Below, one piece after another: positions 16,204 to 21,679 of a DNA stretch of 21,679 nt (position 1 is its first letter; every line of letters starts with the position of its first letter). Position numbers and translations under genes: made by a program. The DNA is from CAZNQW01 sp964575225. Lineage in GTDB: Bacteria > Chloroflexota > Anaerolineae > JAAYZQ01. The notes under the pieces are model-generated. The model was not told where the DNA came from, searched no databases, and worked only from the letters and a program-made list of their open reading frames with translations. The stretch is taken from positions 1-21,679 of the forward strand of contig CAZNQW010000039.1 of NCBI GenBank assembly GCA_964575225.1, written 5' to 3'.

Positions 16204-17232
16204 TTAAGGTAAAATAAGGATCTTGGCACAGTCGGCGCCACTCTTGCCAAGCTCGAACGCAGGTACGATCATCGACAGCGGGAACTGGTGCGTGACCACC
16301 GGCATCACGTCGACGAGCCGGCGCGACAAGAAGGTCAAGGTCTTGGGGAAAAAATAAGGACTCCCGCTGGAACCGACGATGGCCGTGCGCTGAAAAATCG
16401 TTTTCCCAATCTCGATGGGGATCTTGCGCCCGGCGCTCTGCCCGATGAGAACGATGCGCCCCTGCTGGCCGATGACGTCCACTGTCGCTGCCAGCGCCCC
16501 ATTGCTGCCAGAGCACTCCAGCACCATGGTCGCCCCACGCCCACCGGTATGCTCCAACACCTGCTCGACCAGATGCCCATCCGTGGGGCCGATCACCACA
16601 TCCGCACCCAGTTCCTTCGCCATCTGGCGTCGAAAGGCCTGGGGCTCGATGACAATCACCGGCGCCCCCGATGCCTTGCAGCAAAGCATGGCAAACAGAC
16701 CGATGGGACCCGCGCCAAAAACCACCACCCGATCGTGAGGTGCTGCCCCGCCGCCGGTCTCCCACACGCCGTGATAGGCCACCGACACCGGTTCCACCAA
16801 GGCAGCCTCCTCGTAGCTCACGTTCTCAGGGATCTTGAATAGCCGCTCGGCCCGAGCCAATGTGTACTCGGCCATGCCGCCTGCGTTCTCCCACGAGAAC
16901 CCGTACAGCTCCTTGTTGGGGCACATGTTCGGTTCCATGCCGTCTTTGCAGTTGTCACAGATGCGGCAAGGGATGGGTACCTCCGCCACCACCCGTTCGC
17001 CTTTCGAGATGGACTTGACGTCCTGGCCCACCTCAACCACCTCACCCGACCATTCATGGCCTGGAATGAAGGGAAAAGTGCCCTCCTGGTTGCTGCCTTC
17101 CCACATGTGCACATCCGTCCCGCACACCCCGACGGCCTTCACACGTACGAGGACCTCGTTGGGTGCTGGGCCAGGCTCTTGAACCTGCTCCAACCGCAAA
17201 TCATCCACCCCGTGCAATACTGCCGCTTTCAT
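16204..17232 (-). CDS. Zinc-dependent alcohol/polyol dehydrogenase (sorbitol/threonine dehydrogenase type)
   Basis: This 342-residue medium-chain dehydrogenase has zinc ligands C37 (GVCGTDVHMW) and H59-E60 (PGHEWSGEVV), structural cysteines C89, C92, C95 and C104, E148-type ligand region ALVEPVSVAYHG, and the cofactor motif VVFGAGPIGLFA followed by VIEPQAF (acidic, NAD-type). The family includes sorbitol, threitol, L-iditol, galactitol and threonine dehydrogenases. As the first enzyme gene behind the repressor, it is likely the entry oxidation of the inducing polyol or sugar. The ATG at 17232 follows TCAAGGAGGATCCCGTCC, an excellent ribosome site. It begins 19 bases after the repressor stop. 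The exact substrate is not deducible. Confidence 0.9.
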   Translation of the reverse strand: MKAAVLHGVDDLRLEQVQEPGPAPNEVLVRVKAVGVCGTDVHMWEGSNQEGTFPFIPGHEWSGEVVEVGQDVKSISKGERVVAEVPIPCRICDNCKDGMEPNMCPNKELYGFSWENAGGMAEYTLARAERLFKIPENVSYEEAALVEPVSVAYHGVWETGGGAAPHDRVVVFGAGPIGLFAMLCCKASGAPVIVIEPQAFRRQMAKELGADVVIGPTDGHLVEQVLEHTGGRGATMVLECSGSNGALAATVDVIGQQGRIVLIGQSAGRKIPIEIGKTIFQRTAIVGSSGSPYFFPKTLTFLSRRLVDVMPVVTHQFPLSMIVPAFELGKSGADCAKILILP

Positions 17233-17251
17233 GGACGGGATCCTCCTTGAA

Positions 17252-18319
17252 TCAGGTCTCTTTGGCTGCGTCTCGGTCGGCGTCCCTGATCGTTTCGCCC
17301 GATGAGGCTCGCACCACCAGTTGCCCTTGAATCGTTACATTGCTCCCGGATGCTATACTTTGGGCATCCTCTGACAAGAGGGCGAGCAATAGCTCGATGG
17401 CTTTCGTGCCCATCTCGCCGATCGGTTGGGCGATCGTGGTCAGCGGGGGATGGCAGAATTGCGCGAAAGCGATGTCGTCAAAGCCCACAACCGCCAGATC
17501 CTGAGGTAGAGCCAGGCCGGCTCGTCGGGCCGCGTCGACCAGGCCTATAGCCGTGAGATCGTTATAGCAAAAGACCGCGCTGGGGGGTTCATCCAGGGAT
17601 AGGAGCGCGGGCAGCGCCCGGCATCCACCGTCCGTGTCTCCCGTGCCTTGAACCACCAGGGACGGAGAATAGGCGATACCCGCATCGGCGAGAGCCTGAC
17701 GGTAGCCAGCCATCCGTTCCCTGTTGTCACTGCGATCGGGGGGCGAGGCCACATAGGCAATGCGCCGATGTCCCTTTTGGATGAGATGGGCCGTAGCGAT
17801 GTTTCCTCCGTGTCGGTTGTCCACGCCCACAGAAAAGACCCGTTGGTCGCCCGGTTCGGTCAGGCGGTTGATCGCCACCACAGGCACCCGCGGTTGCTCC
17901 AACTGCCCTTCGTACAGGGCACTGGCTCGCGACGAAGCGACGATGACGCCATCCACCCGGCGAGACTGAAGCATCCTGGCGGCTGCCACCTCCCGCTCGG
18001 GGATGTCATTTGAACTGGTCAGGATCACGACATAGCCCTGATCGTATGCTGCCGACTCGATCGTCTGCACAAGGGCCCCGATAAACGGGTCCTCCAACGT
18101 CGTCACGACCACGCCAATGATCTGCGTCCGACCACGGACCAAAGCCTGGGCAGCGGCGTCGGGAACGTATCCCAGTTCGTCGGCAGCGGCCATCACACGC
18201 TGGCGCGTCTCTTCGCTGATGTTCGCTTCGGCTACCTGGTTAAGGACAAAGGAGACGGTAGTTTGCGAAACGCCCGCTGCTTTTGCCACGTCGTATGAGG
18301 TAATCCGCCGTCGCGCCAA
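17252..18319 (-). CDS. LacI-family transcriptional repressor, local regulator of the catabolic operon
   Basis: This 355-residue regulator has the LacI helix-turn-helix at residues 5-26 (ITSYDVAKAAGVSQTTVSFVLN), the hinge region to about 60 (DELGYVPDAAAQALVRGRT), and a periplasmic-binding-protein-like sensor domain (IIGVVVTTLEDPFIGALVQ, VDGVIVASS, DNRHGGNIATAHLI, LAVVGFDDIAFAQFCHPPLTTI). The start codon is TTG at 18319, supported by GCGGAGGGGTC directly upstream and by the standard family N-terminus. It is the first gene behind the promoter at 18371-18399 and shares the transcript with eleven enzyme genes. A palindrome over that promoter suggests it represses its own operon and is released by a sugar or polyol ligand. 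The ligand is unknown. Confidence 0.93.
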   Translation of the reverse strand: MARRRITSYDVAKAAGVSQTTVSFVLNQVAEANISEETRQRVMAAADELGYVPDAAAQALVRGRTQIIGVVVTTLEDPFIGALVQTIESAAYDQGYVVILTSSNDIPEREVAAARMLQSRRVDGVIVASSRASALYEGQLEQPRVPVVAINRLTEPGDQRVFSVGVDNRHGGNIATAHLIQKGHRRIAYVASPPDRSDNRERMAGYRQALADAGIAYSPSLVVQGTGDTDGGCRALPALLSLDEPPSAVFCYNDLTAIGLVDAARRAGLALPQDLAVVGFDDIAFAQFCHPPLTTIAQPIGEMGTKAIELLLALLSEDAQSIASGSNVTIQGQLVVRASSGETIRDADRDAAKET

Positions 18320-18339
18320 GACCCCTCCGCTGAATAAGC

Positions 18340-18372
18340 TTACTAATCCGCATTACTAATTCCCATTAGTAA
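18340..18372. promoter_or_regulatory. Probable operator of the LacI-family repressor
   Basis: TTACTAATTCCCATTAGTAA (18353-18372) is a perfect 8-4-8 inverted repeat, the size and symmetry of a LacI-family site. A third copy of the half-site TTACTAAT lies at 18340-18347, 13 bases from the next in direct orientation. The palindrome overlaps the last two bases of the -10 box and covers the predicted transcription start of the operon, ideal for repression. Confidence 0.75.
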
Positions 18373-18399
18373 TCTACCACAGCTGATTGCGGTTGTCAA
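18371..18399 (-). promoter_or_regulatory. Sigma-70-type promoter of the lacI-dehydrogenase-E2 operon
   Basis: On the minus strand a perfect TTGACA (-35, 18399-18394) is followed after 17 bases by TAGATT (-10, 18376-18371). Transcription would begin near 18364 inside the operator palindrome, giving a leader of about 45 nt before the TTG start of the repressor. Confidence 0.65.
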
Positions 18400-18450
18400 A
18401 TCGCCAAAGTCGCAAAAAGGCGTCGATGTGTCTGAATAAAGGTTCTGCCA

Positions 18451-18459
18451 TGATATAAT
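18451..18459 (+). promoter_or_regulatory. Extended -10 promoter element, rightward
   Basis: TGATATAAT contains a perfect TATAAT (18454-18459) with the TG of an extended -10 one base before it. No good -35 box is found 16-18 bases upstream, which extended -10 promoters can dispense with. It is divergent from the operon promoter and lies about 395 bases ahead of the next gene. Confidence 0.45.
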
Positions 18460-18722
18460 CGCCGCCCCTACTTGCTGACCGGGACGTATGCCCTGGATCT
18501 CCGCCTTCCGTGCACGTTCCGAACCCACACGAATTCTTGCACGCACAATCTCCGCCACTGGAAAGCCAGACCACCAAGCTTTGGGCCCCACCGCCCTGCC
18601 GGACCTACCACGCAACAGGTCGGAACGGGTGGTCGGAAATACATTCTCGCATCCGTAGGTCGGTTCACAAGTCGTTTCGGTTGGCTTTGATCGAGAGATC
18701 ACAACCCGAGACGGATTCCCCT

Positions 18723-18752
18723 TTGCCCCTGACGGCCCTTTGATGGTACAAT
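18723..18752 (+). promoter_or_regulatory. Possible promoter of the TIGR04076-aldo/keto reductase pair
   Basis: TTGCCC (18723-18728) and TACAAT (18747-18752) are 18 bases apart, giving a plausible but imperfect sigma-70 site about 100 bases ahead of the GTG start at 18854. Confidence 0.35.
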
Positions 18753-18853
18753 GACCCTGTCGGCATCGATTCGCCCGGGATGGACAGTATGCCCGGAATC
18801 CTAGACGCTGTCATCCGTCTATGCAATTCTCACCACGACAAAGGAGCAAGTGC

Positions 18854-19246
18854 GTGTGCGCCATGATGCAAAAATCGGCAGAAGACACCCATGACGATAC
18901 GTTTGTGCTGTATGATATACGGGTTGAGGTGATCGGCTGTCAGCCTGGCAAGAAGATGGTCTGCAACCATCCGGTGGGCGCCTACTTTGAGGTAAGCGGT
19001 GAGAACCTCTCTCTACCGCCCGGGCAGACCTTCCCCATGTATCCCCTCGCGGCCTTGCTTCCATTGATCTCGGCGAGACAGCGCATCACCCACAAGAACG
19101 ATTGGATATCCACGGACACGGATGTAGCCTGCCCAGATCCCCATTGTGGAGGGATTTTTCGTATCAAACGCATCCGGCAGCGCACATTCCATCACAGAGA
19201 TGTGAGTGCAGTACCAGTAGATGAACAGGAACAAGAGGAGTTGTAG
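18854..19246 (+). CDS. TIGR04076 family protein (small protein of unknown function)
   Basis: The 130-residue product matches the pattern I know for the TIGR04076 family: a beta strand with V-x-V-x-G-C (IRVEVIGCQ), a NHPVGAYFEVSG segment, a middle P-x-YPLAALLPLISARQ helix, a D-x-D and then CPDP-x-x-C (C93-C98) before IFRIKRI. The function of this family is unknown; its cysteines could bind metal. An AAGGAG at 18841-18846 is 7 bases from GTG 18854, so this start is preferred over the in-frame ATGs at 18863 and 18866, which lie too far away. The acidic tail (VDEQEQEEL) is extra. The stop is 2 bases before the aldo/keto reductase ATG, so the two form an operon. Confidence 0.75.
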   Translation: MCAMMQKSAEDTHDDTFVLYDIRVEVIGCQPGKKMVCNHPVGAYFEVSGENLSLPPGQTFPMYPLAALLPLISARQRITHKNDWISTDTDVACPDPHCGGIFRIKRIRQRTFHHRDVSAVPVDEQEQEEL

Positions 19247-19248
19247 CC

Positions 19249-20301
19249 ATGGAGAGATTTCGTCTGACACCACAACACACAATTTCACGTGTCATTATGG
19301 GGGGATGGCAAATGGCCGGCGGCCACGGCACCATCGAACACGAACAGGCCCTTGCGACCCTACTCGCCTACGCCGAGAAGGGGATCACTACGTTCGATTG
19401 CGCCGACATCTACACAGGGGTGGAAAGCCTAATTGGTGACTTTATCCGTCGGCATCGGGCGGCGCTACAGAACGGTAGCTTACCCGAAATCCAGGTGCAC
19501 ACCAAATACGTGCCCGACCTCAATATCCTCTCAACCCTCAGCCGGCAGGATGTGCAAAGCACCATAGACCGATCCCTGCTGCGACTGGGCGTCGAACGTC
19601 TGGACCTCGTGCAGTTCCATTGGTGGGATTATGATATTCCGGGGTATGTGGAGGCAGCCCTGCATTTGGACGCACTGCGAAAGGCGGGCAAAATCAAGCA
19701 CATTGGCTTGACGAACTTCGACACAGCGCGCCTGGCAGAAATCTTGGAGGCAGGCGTACCCGTTGTCTCCAATCAGGTTCAGTACTCTGTCCTGGACCAT
19801 CGGCCCGAGCAGGGCATGGTGGAATTCTGTGAGCGACATGACATTTCGCTGTTGTGCTATGGAACTGTGGCGGGTGGGTTCCTATCCGAGCGGTATTTGG
19901 GCGTGGCAGAGCCAAATCCGCCCTTTGAAAACCGGTCGTTGACCAAATACAAATTGATCATCGATGAATTCGGTGGTTGGGAGCTTTTCCAGCAACTCCT
20001 GGAGACGATGGACGAGATCGCCCACCGAAACGGCGTAAGCATAGCTGCGGTTGCTACCCGCTACGTCCTGCAGAAAAAGGGAGTCGGTGCCGCGATCGTG
20101 GGGACGCGCCATGTCCGTCACCTGCCAGAAACGCTGCGTCTGTCGAGTTTCCGGCTCGCAGAAAACGATACGAGTGCGATCGGCACAATCACTGGGCAGT
20201 CGGCAGGACCGCTTGGAGACATCTATGGGTTGGAGCGCATCAAGGGTGGAAAACATGCCGCCATTATGAAATACGACCTCGGCAAGGCACGGGCGCAGTA
20301 A
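19249..20301 (+). CDS. Aldo/keto reductase
   Basis: This 350-residue (alpha/beta)8 NADPH-type oxidoreductase reduces carbonyls of sugars, aldehydes or ketones, or works in reverse. The catalytic tetrad is visible as D50, Y55 (TTFDCADIYTGVE), K86 (VHTKYVP) and H124 (LVQFHWWDYD). Later motifs GKIKHIGLTNFD, SNQVQYSVLD and LLCYGTVAGGFLSERYLG, and the cofactor end VATRYVLQKKGVGAAIVGTRHVRHL, are normal for the family. The start at 19249 follows AAGAGGAGTTGTAGCC, which overlaps the TIGR04076 stop region. It is the last gene of the two-gene unit and is followed by a terminator at 20363. It resembles plant-type or L-fucose/galactose dehydrogenase-like reductases; the substrate is not deducible. Confidence 0.9.
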   Translation: MERFRLTPQHTISRVIMGGWQMAGGHGTIEHEQALATLLAYAEKGITTFDCADIYTGVESLIGDFIRRHRAALQNGSLPEIQVHTKYVPDLNILSTLSRQDVQSTIDRSLLRLGVERLDLVQFHWWDYDIPGYVEAALHLDALRKAGKIKHIGLTNFDTARLAEILEAGVPVVSNQVQYSVLDHRPEQGMVEFCERHDISLLCYGTVAGGFLSERYLGVAEPNPPFENRSLTKYKLIIDEFGGWELFQQLLETMDEIAHRNGVSIAAVATRYVLQKKGVGAAIVGTRHVRHLPETLRLSSFRLAENDTSAIGTITGQSAGPLGDIYGLERIKGGKHAAIMKYDLGKARAQ

Positions 20302-20302
20302 A

Positions 20303-20342
20303 AGCGCCCCCCAGGACAAGGGCGGAGAGCATCCAATCAAAT
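20303..20342. repeat. Intergenic repeat copy 1
   Basis: This copy starts 2 bases after the aldo/keto reductase stop. Its core GGGCGG-A-GAGCATCCAAT-CAAAT (20320-20342) matches the copy at 20441-20463 at 20 of 23 positions. The 5' part forms a short stem, CGCCC (20305-20309) with GGGCG (20320-20324). Confidence 0.55.
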
Positions 20343-20362
20343 AAAGCGCCAGACCTGGCTGC

Positions 20363-20389
20363 AGCCCCGAGCATGTGCTCGGGGCTTTT
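20363..20389 (+). terminator. Rho-independent terminator of the TIGR04076-aldo/keto reductase unit
   Basis: A 9-bp perfect GC-rich stem, GCCCCGAGC (20364-20372) with GCTCGGGGC (20377-20385), has the four-base loop ATGT and is followed by TTTT (20386-20389). The flanking A20363 can pair with the first T. It lies 62 bases after the aldo/keto reductase stop. Confidence 0.85.
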
Positions 20390-20425
20390 GCATGGTCTCT
20401 TGACCGATAGGATGTGGTAAGGCTC

Positions 20426-20463
20426 CGCGCCCCGAGACGGGGGCGGCGAGCATCCAATGAGAT
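20426..20463. repeat. Intergenic repeat copy 2
   Basis: This is the second copy of the repeat at 20303-20342, in the same orientation, on the far side of the terminator. It contains a perfect hairpin CGCCCC (20428-20433)/GGGGCG (20440-20445) with a 6-base loop, then GAGCATCCAAT and GAGAT. The copies differ by a 2-base indel and scattered substitutions, as in REP-like intergenic repeats. Confidence 0.55.
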
Positions 20464-20510
20464 TGACCGGACGACTTGGCAACAACCCTGAACATCGGCT
20501 TCTTCCACAT

Positions 20511-20539
20511 TTGACAGACCAATCCAAACATGATACACT
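20511..20539 (+). promoter_or_regulatory. Strong sigma-70-type promoter of the perR-like gene
   Basis: A perfect TTGACA (20511-20516), a 17-base spacer and TACACT (20534-20539) with an extended TG (TGA) give a strong promoter. The predicted start near 20546 leaves about 40 nt before the ATG at 20587. No copy of the palindrome found ahead of katG is present here. Confidence 0.7.
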
Positions 20540-20586
20540 CTCTATAAAGAACCATTCTCCACAGTCTAACAAGAAAAGGCAGCTCG

Positions 20587-21030
20587 ATGATAGTCGATCC
20601 ACAAACCAGGTTCGAGGAATTGGTGGACAAGCTCCGGGAGCGAGAACACCGGCTGACGCCCCAACGCATCGCTCTGCTGCGGCTATTGGCCGCCAGCGAT
20701 GGGCACCCCAGCGCCTCCCAACTGTACGACCAAATGAAAGATCAATTTCCAACCACGAGCCTGGCAACCGTATACAAAACCTTGGATGTCTTGAAAGGGA
20801 TGGGCGAGGTCCTGGAGCTGAGATTCAGTGGGGACGACAACCACTACGATGGTCACAACCCCCATCCCCACCCACACCTCCTTTGTGTCCGCTGCCGCAA
20901 GATCACCGACCTCGAGGTGAACCTGGCCCAAAGTCTGGTGCAGCAGATGGCGCGGCAGTCAGGCTATCAGATCATCAGCTACCGACTCGATTTCTACGGC
21001 GTTTGTCCCGATTGCCAGGAAGCTGAATAG
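20587..21030 (+). CDS. perR: Fur-family regulator, probably PerR-type peroxide sensor
   Basis: This 147-residue metalloregulator has the Fur-family winged helix (LTPQRIALLRLL, TTSLATVYKTLDVL) and dimerisation domain. H40 (DGHPSASQLY), D88, H95, H97 and D108 correspond to the regulatory metal site, and C100/C103 with C140/C143 make the Cys4 structural zinc site, as in Bacillus PerR. The metal loop is rich in histidine (HNPHPHPHLLC) and about one residue longer than in typical PerR. Its placement directly ahead of a catalase-peroxidase, transcribed in the same direction with a 227-base gap, supports a peroxide-responsive role, though Fur or Zur cannot be excluded by sequence alone. AAAAGG precedes the start. 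Confidence 0.87.
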   Translation: MIVDPQTRFEELVDKLREREHRLTPQRIALLRLLAASDGHPSASQLYDQMKDQFPTTSLATVYKTLDVLKGMGEVLELRFSGDDNHYDGHNPHPHPHLLCVRCRKITDLEVNLAQSLVQQMARQSGYQIISYRLDFYGVCPDCQEAE

Positions 21031-21104
21031 GTCAGCGGCTACGTCCTCTTACTGGGGATGTCTTATGGAGATTGAACCTTCGTAGAAGCCAGCCCTTGGG
21101 GAGT

Positions 21105-21133
21105 TTGAACCTGGAAGGGAGGTGGAGTATTAT
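21105..21133 (+). promoter_or_regulatory. Sigma-70-type promoter of katG
   Basis: TTGAAC (21105-21110), a 17-base spacer and TATTAT (21128-21133) make a good promoter. Predicted start near 21140, with a leader of about 118 nt before the katG ATG. The -10 box is the left edge of a palindrome. Confidence 0.65.
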
Positions 21134-21152
21134 CCGTATAGTAAGGGATAAT
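21129..21152. promoter_or_regulatory. Candidate PerR/Fur box ahead of katG
   Basis: ATTATCC (21129-21135) and GGATAAT (21146-21152) form a perfect inverted repeat with a 10-base AT-rich spacer (GTATAGTAAG). It overlaps the -10 box and the transcription start. The AT-rich halves resemble the ATTAT/ATAAT halves of Fur-family boxes, although the spacing is wider than the classical PerR box. Assignment to the PerR-like protein is inference from adjacency. Confidence 0.55.
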
Positions 21153-21257
21153 CTTTATTGAGCAAACATCCTGGCAGAAATCACTGCACAACCGTGATGA
21201 CGCGCCAGGGAGGGGTTGTAGATAGACAATCACATGCAAACGAAAGGGGACAACAAA

Positions 21258-21679
<422 letters not shown>

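Larger units (their letters stand above)
18400..18853. other. Intergenic stretch between divergent units; no protein gene supported, possible RNA structure
   Basis: About 450 bases separate the operon promoter from the TIGR04076 gene. A rightward extended -10 box at 18451-18459 and pairing segments GACCACC (18569-18575) with GGTGGTC (18628-18634), enclosing CCGGACCT/AGGTCGG (about 18599-18623), hint at a transcribed structured RNA or long leader. Small open frames on both strands have no ribosome binding sites and no recognisable protein sequence. No tRNA, SRP RNA or 6S RNA signature could be matched. Confidence 0.35.

Noticed and set aside
18599..18623. Resemblance of the CCGGACCT...AGGTCGGAAC hairpin to the SRP RNA domain IV
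   Set aside because: The conserved GGAAGGAAGCA-type internal loops of SRP RNA are not present, so the match is superficial.
18343..18702. 119-residue minus-strand frame across the intergenic region
   Set aside because: It runs through the operator and promoter of the lacI operon, has no ribosome binding site, and gives no recognisable protein; a decayed gene fragment cannot be proven.

Overview
The window is GC-rich bacterial DNA. It holds a long minus-strand sugar/polyol catabolic operon flanked by plus-strand housekeeping and stress genes. No rRNA, tRNA, CRISPR array, transposase or phage gene was recognised. Gene style points to a Gram-positive-like or Chloroflexota-type heterotroph, but this is only a weak guess: a lipoprotein of unknown family, a fused E1 alpha-beta dehydrogenase, a PerR/KatG pair, and catabolic enzymes resembling those of Thermotoga, Bacillus and Chloroflexi. 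There is no 16S or marker gene to settle it.

Layout. 1-197: start of a leftward Bcr/CflA-type drug/H+ antiporter, cut by the window edge. 574-2024: promoter and M20-family metallopeptidase, rightward. 2297-3113: promoter and lipoprotein of unknown function, rightward. 3116-3240: intergenic stretch with nested inverted repeats, between convergent transcription units. 3304-18319: twelve minus-strand genes with short gaps. From the promoter end they are a LacI-family repressor, zinc dehydrogenase, TIM-barrel isomerase, IolM-like zinc dehydrogenase, FGGY kinase, RhaD-type SDR, class II aldolase, PHP hydrolase, long zinc-type dehydrogenase, SrlD-like SDR, fused E1 alpha-beta 2-oxoacid dehydrogenase, and E2 acyltransferase. 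18340-18399: the operon promoter overlapping a palindromic operator. 18400-18853: a gene-free stretch with a rightward extended -10 box and possible RNA structure. 18854-20301: TIGR04076-family protein plus aldo/keto reductase, followed by a repeat pair around a rho-independent terminator. 20511-21679: PerR/Fur regulator, then a promoter overlapped by a palindrome, then the start of catalase-peroxidase katG.

How the genes may work together. The operon carries five NAD(P)-type dehydrogenases, an isomerase/epimerase, a sugar kinase and an aldolase. That is a toolkit for oxidising a polyol, cyclitol or deoxy-sugar to a ketose, phosphorylating it, and cleaving it to a triose phosphate plus an aldehyde that the RhaD-type SDR would oxidise. 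The IolM-like enzyme, the PHP protein and the isomerase together also recall the oxidative inositol route of Thermotoga (IolM, then a hydrolase, then an epimerase). The E1/E2 pair at the distal end would make an acyl-CoA from a 2-oxoacid product. No transporter and no E3 (lipoamide dehydrogenase) is present in the window, so the substrate cannot be fixed from here. The perR-katG pair is a standard peroxide-response module with a good candidate operator.
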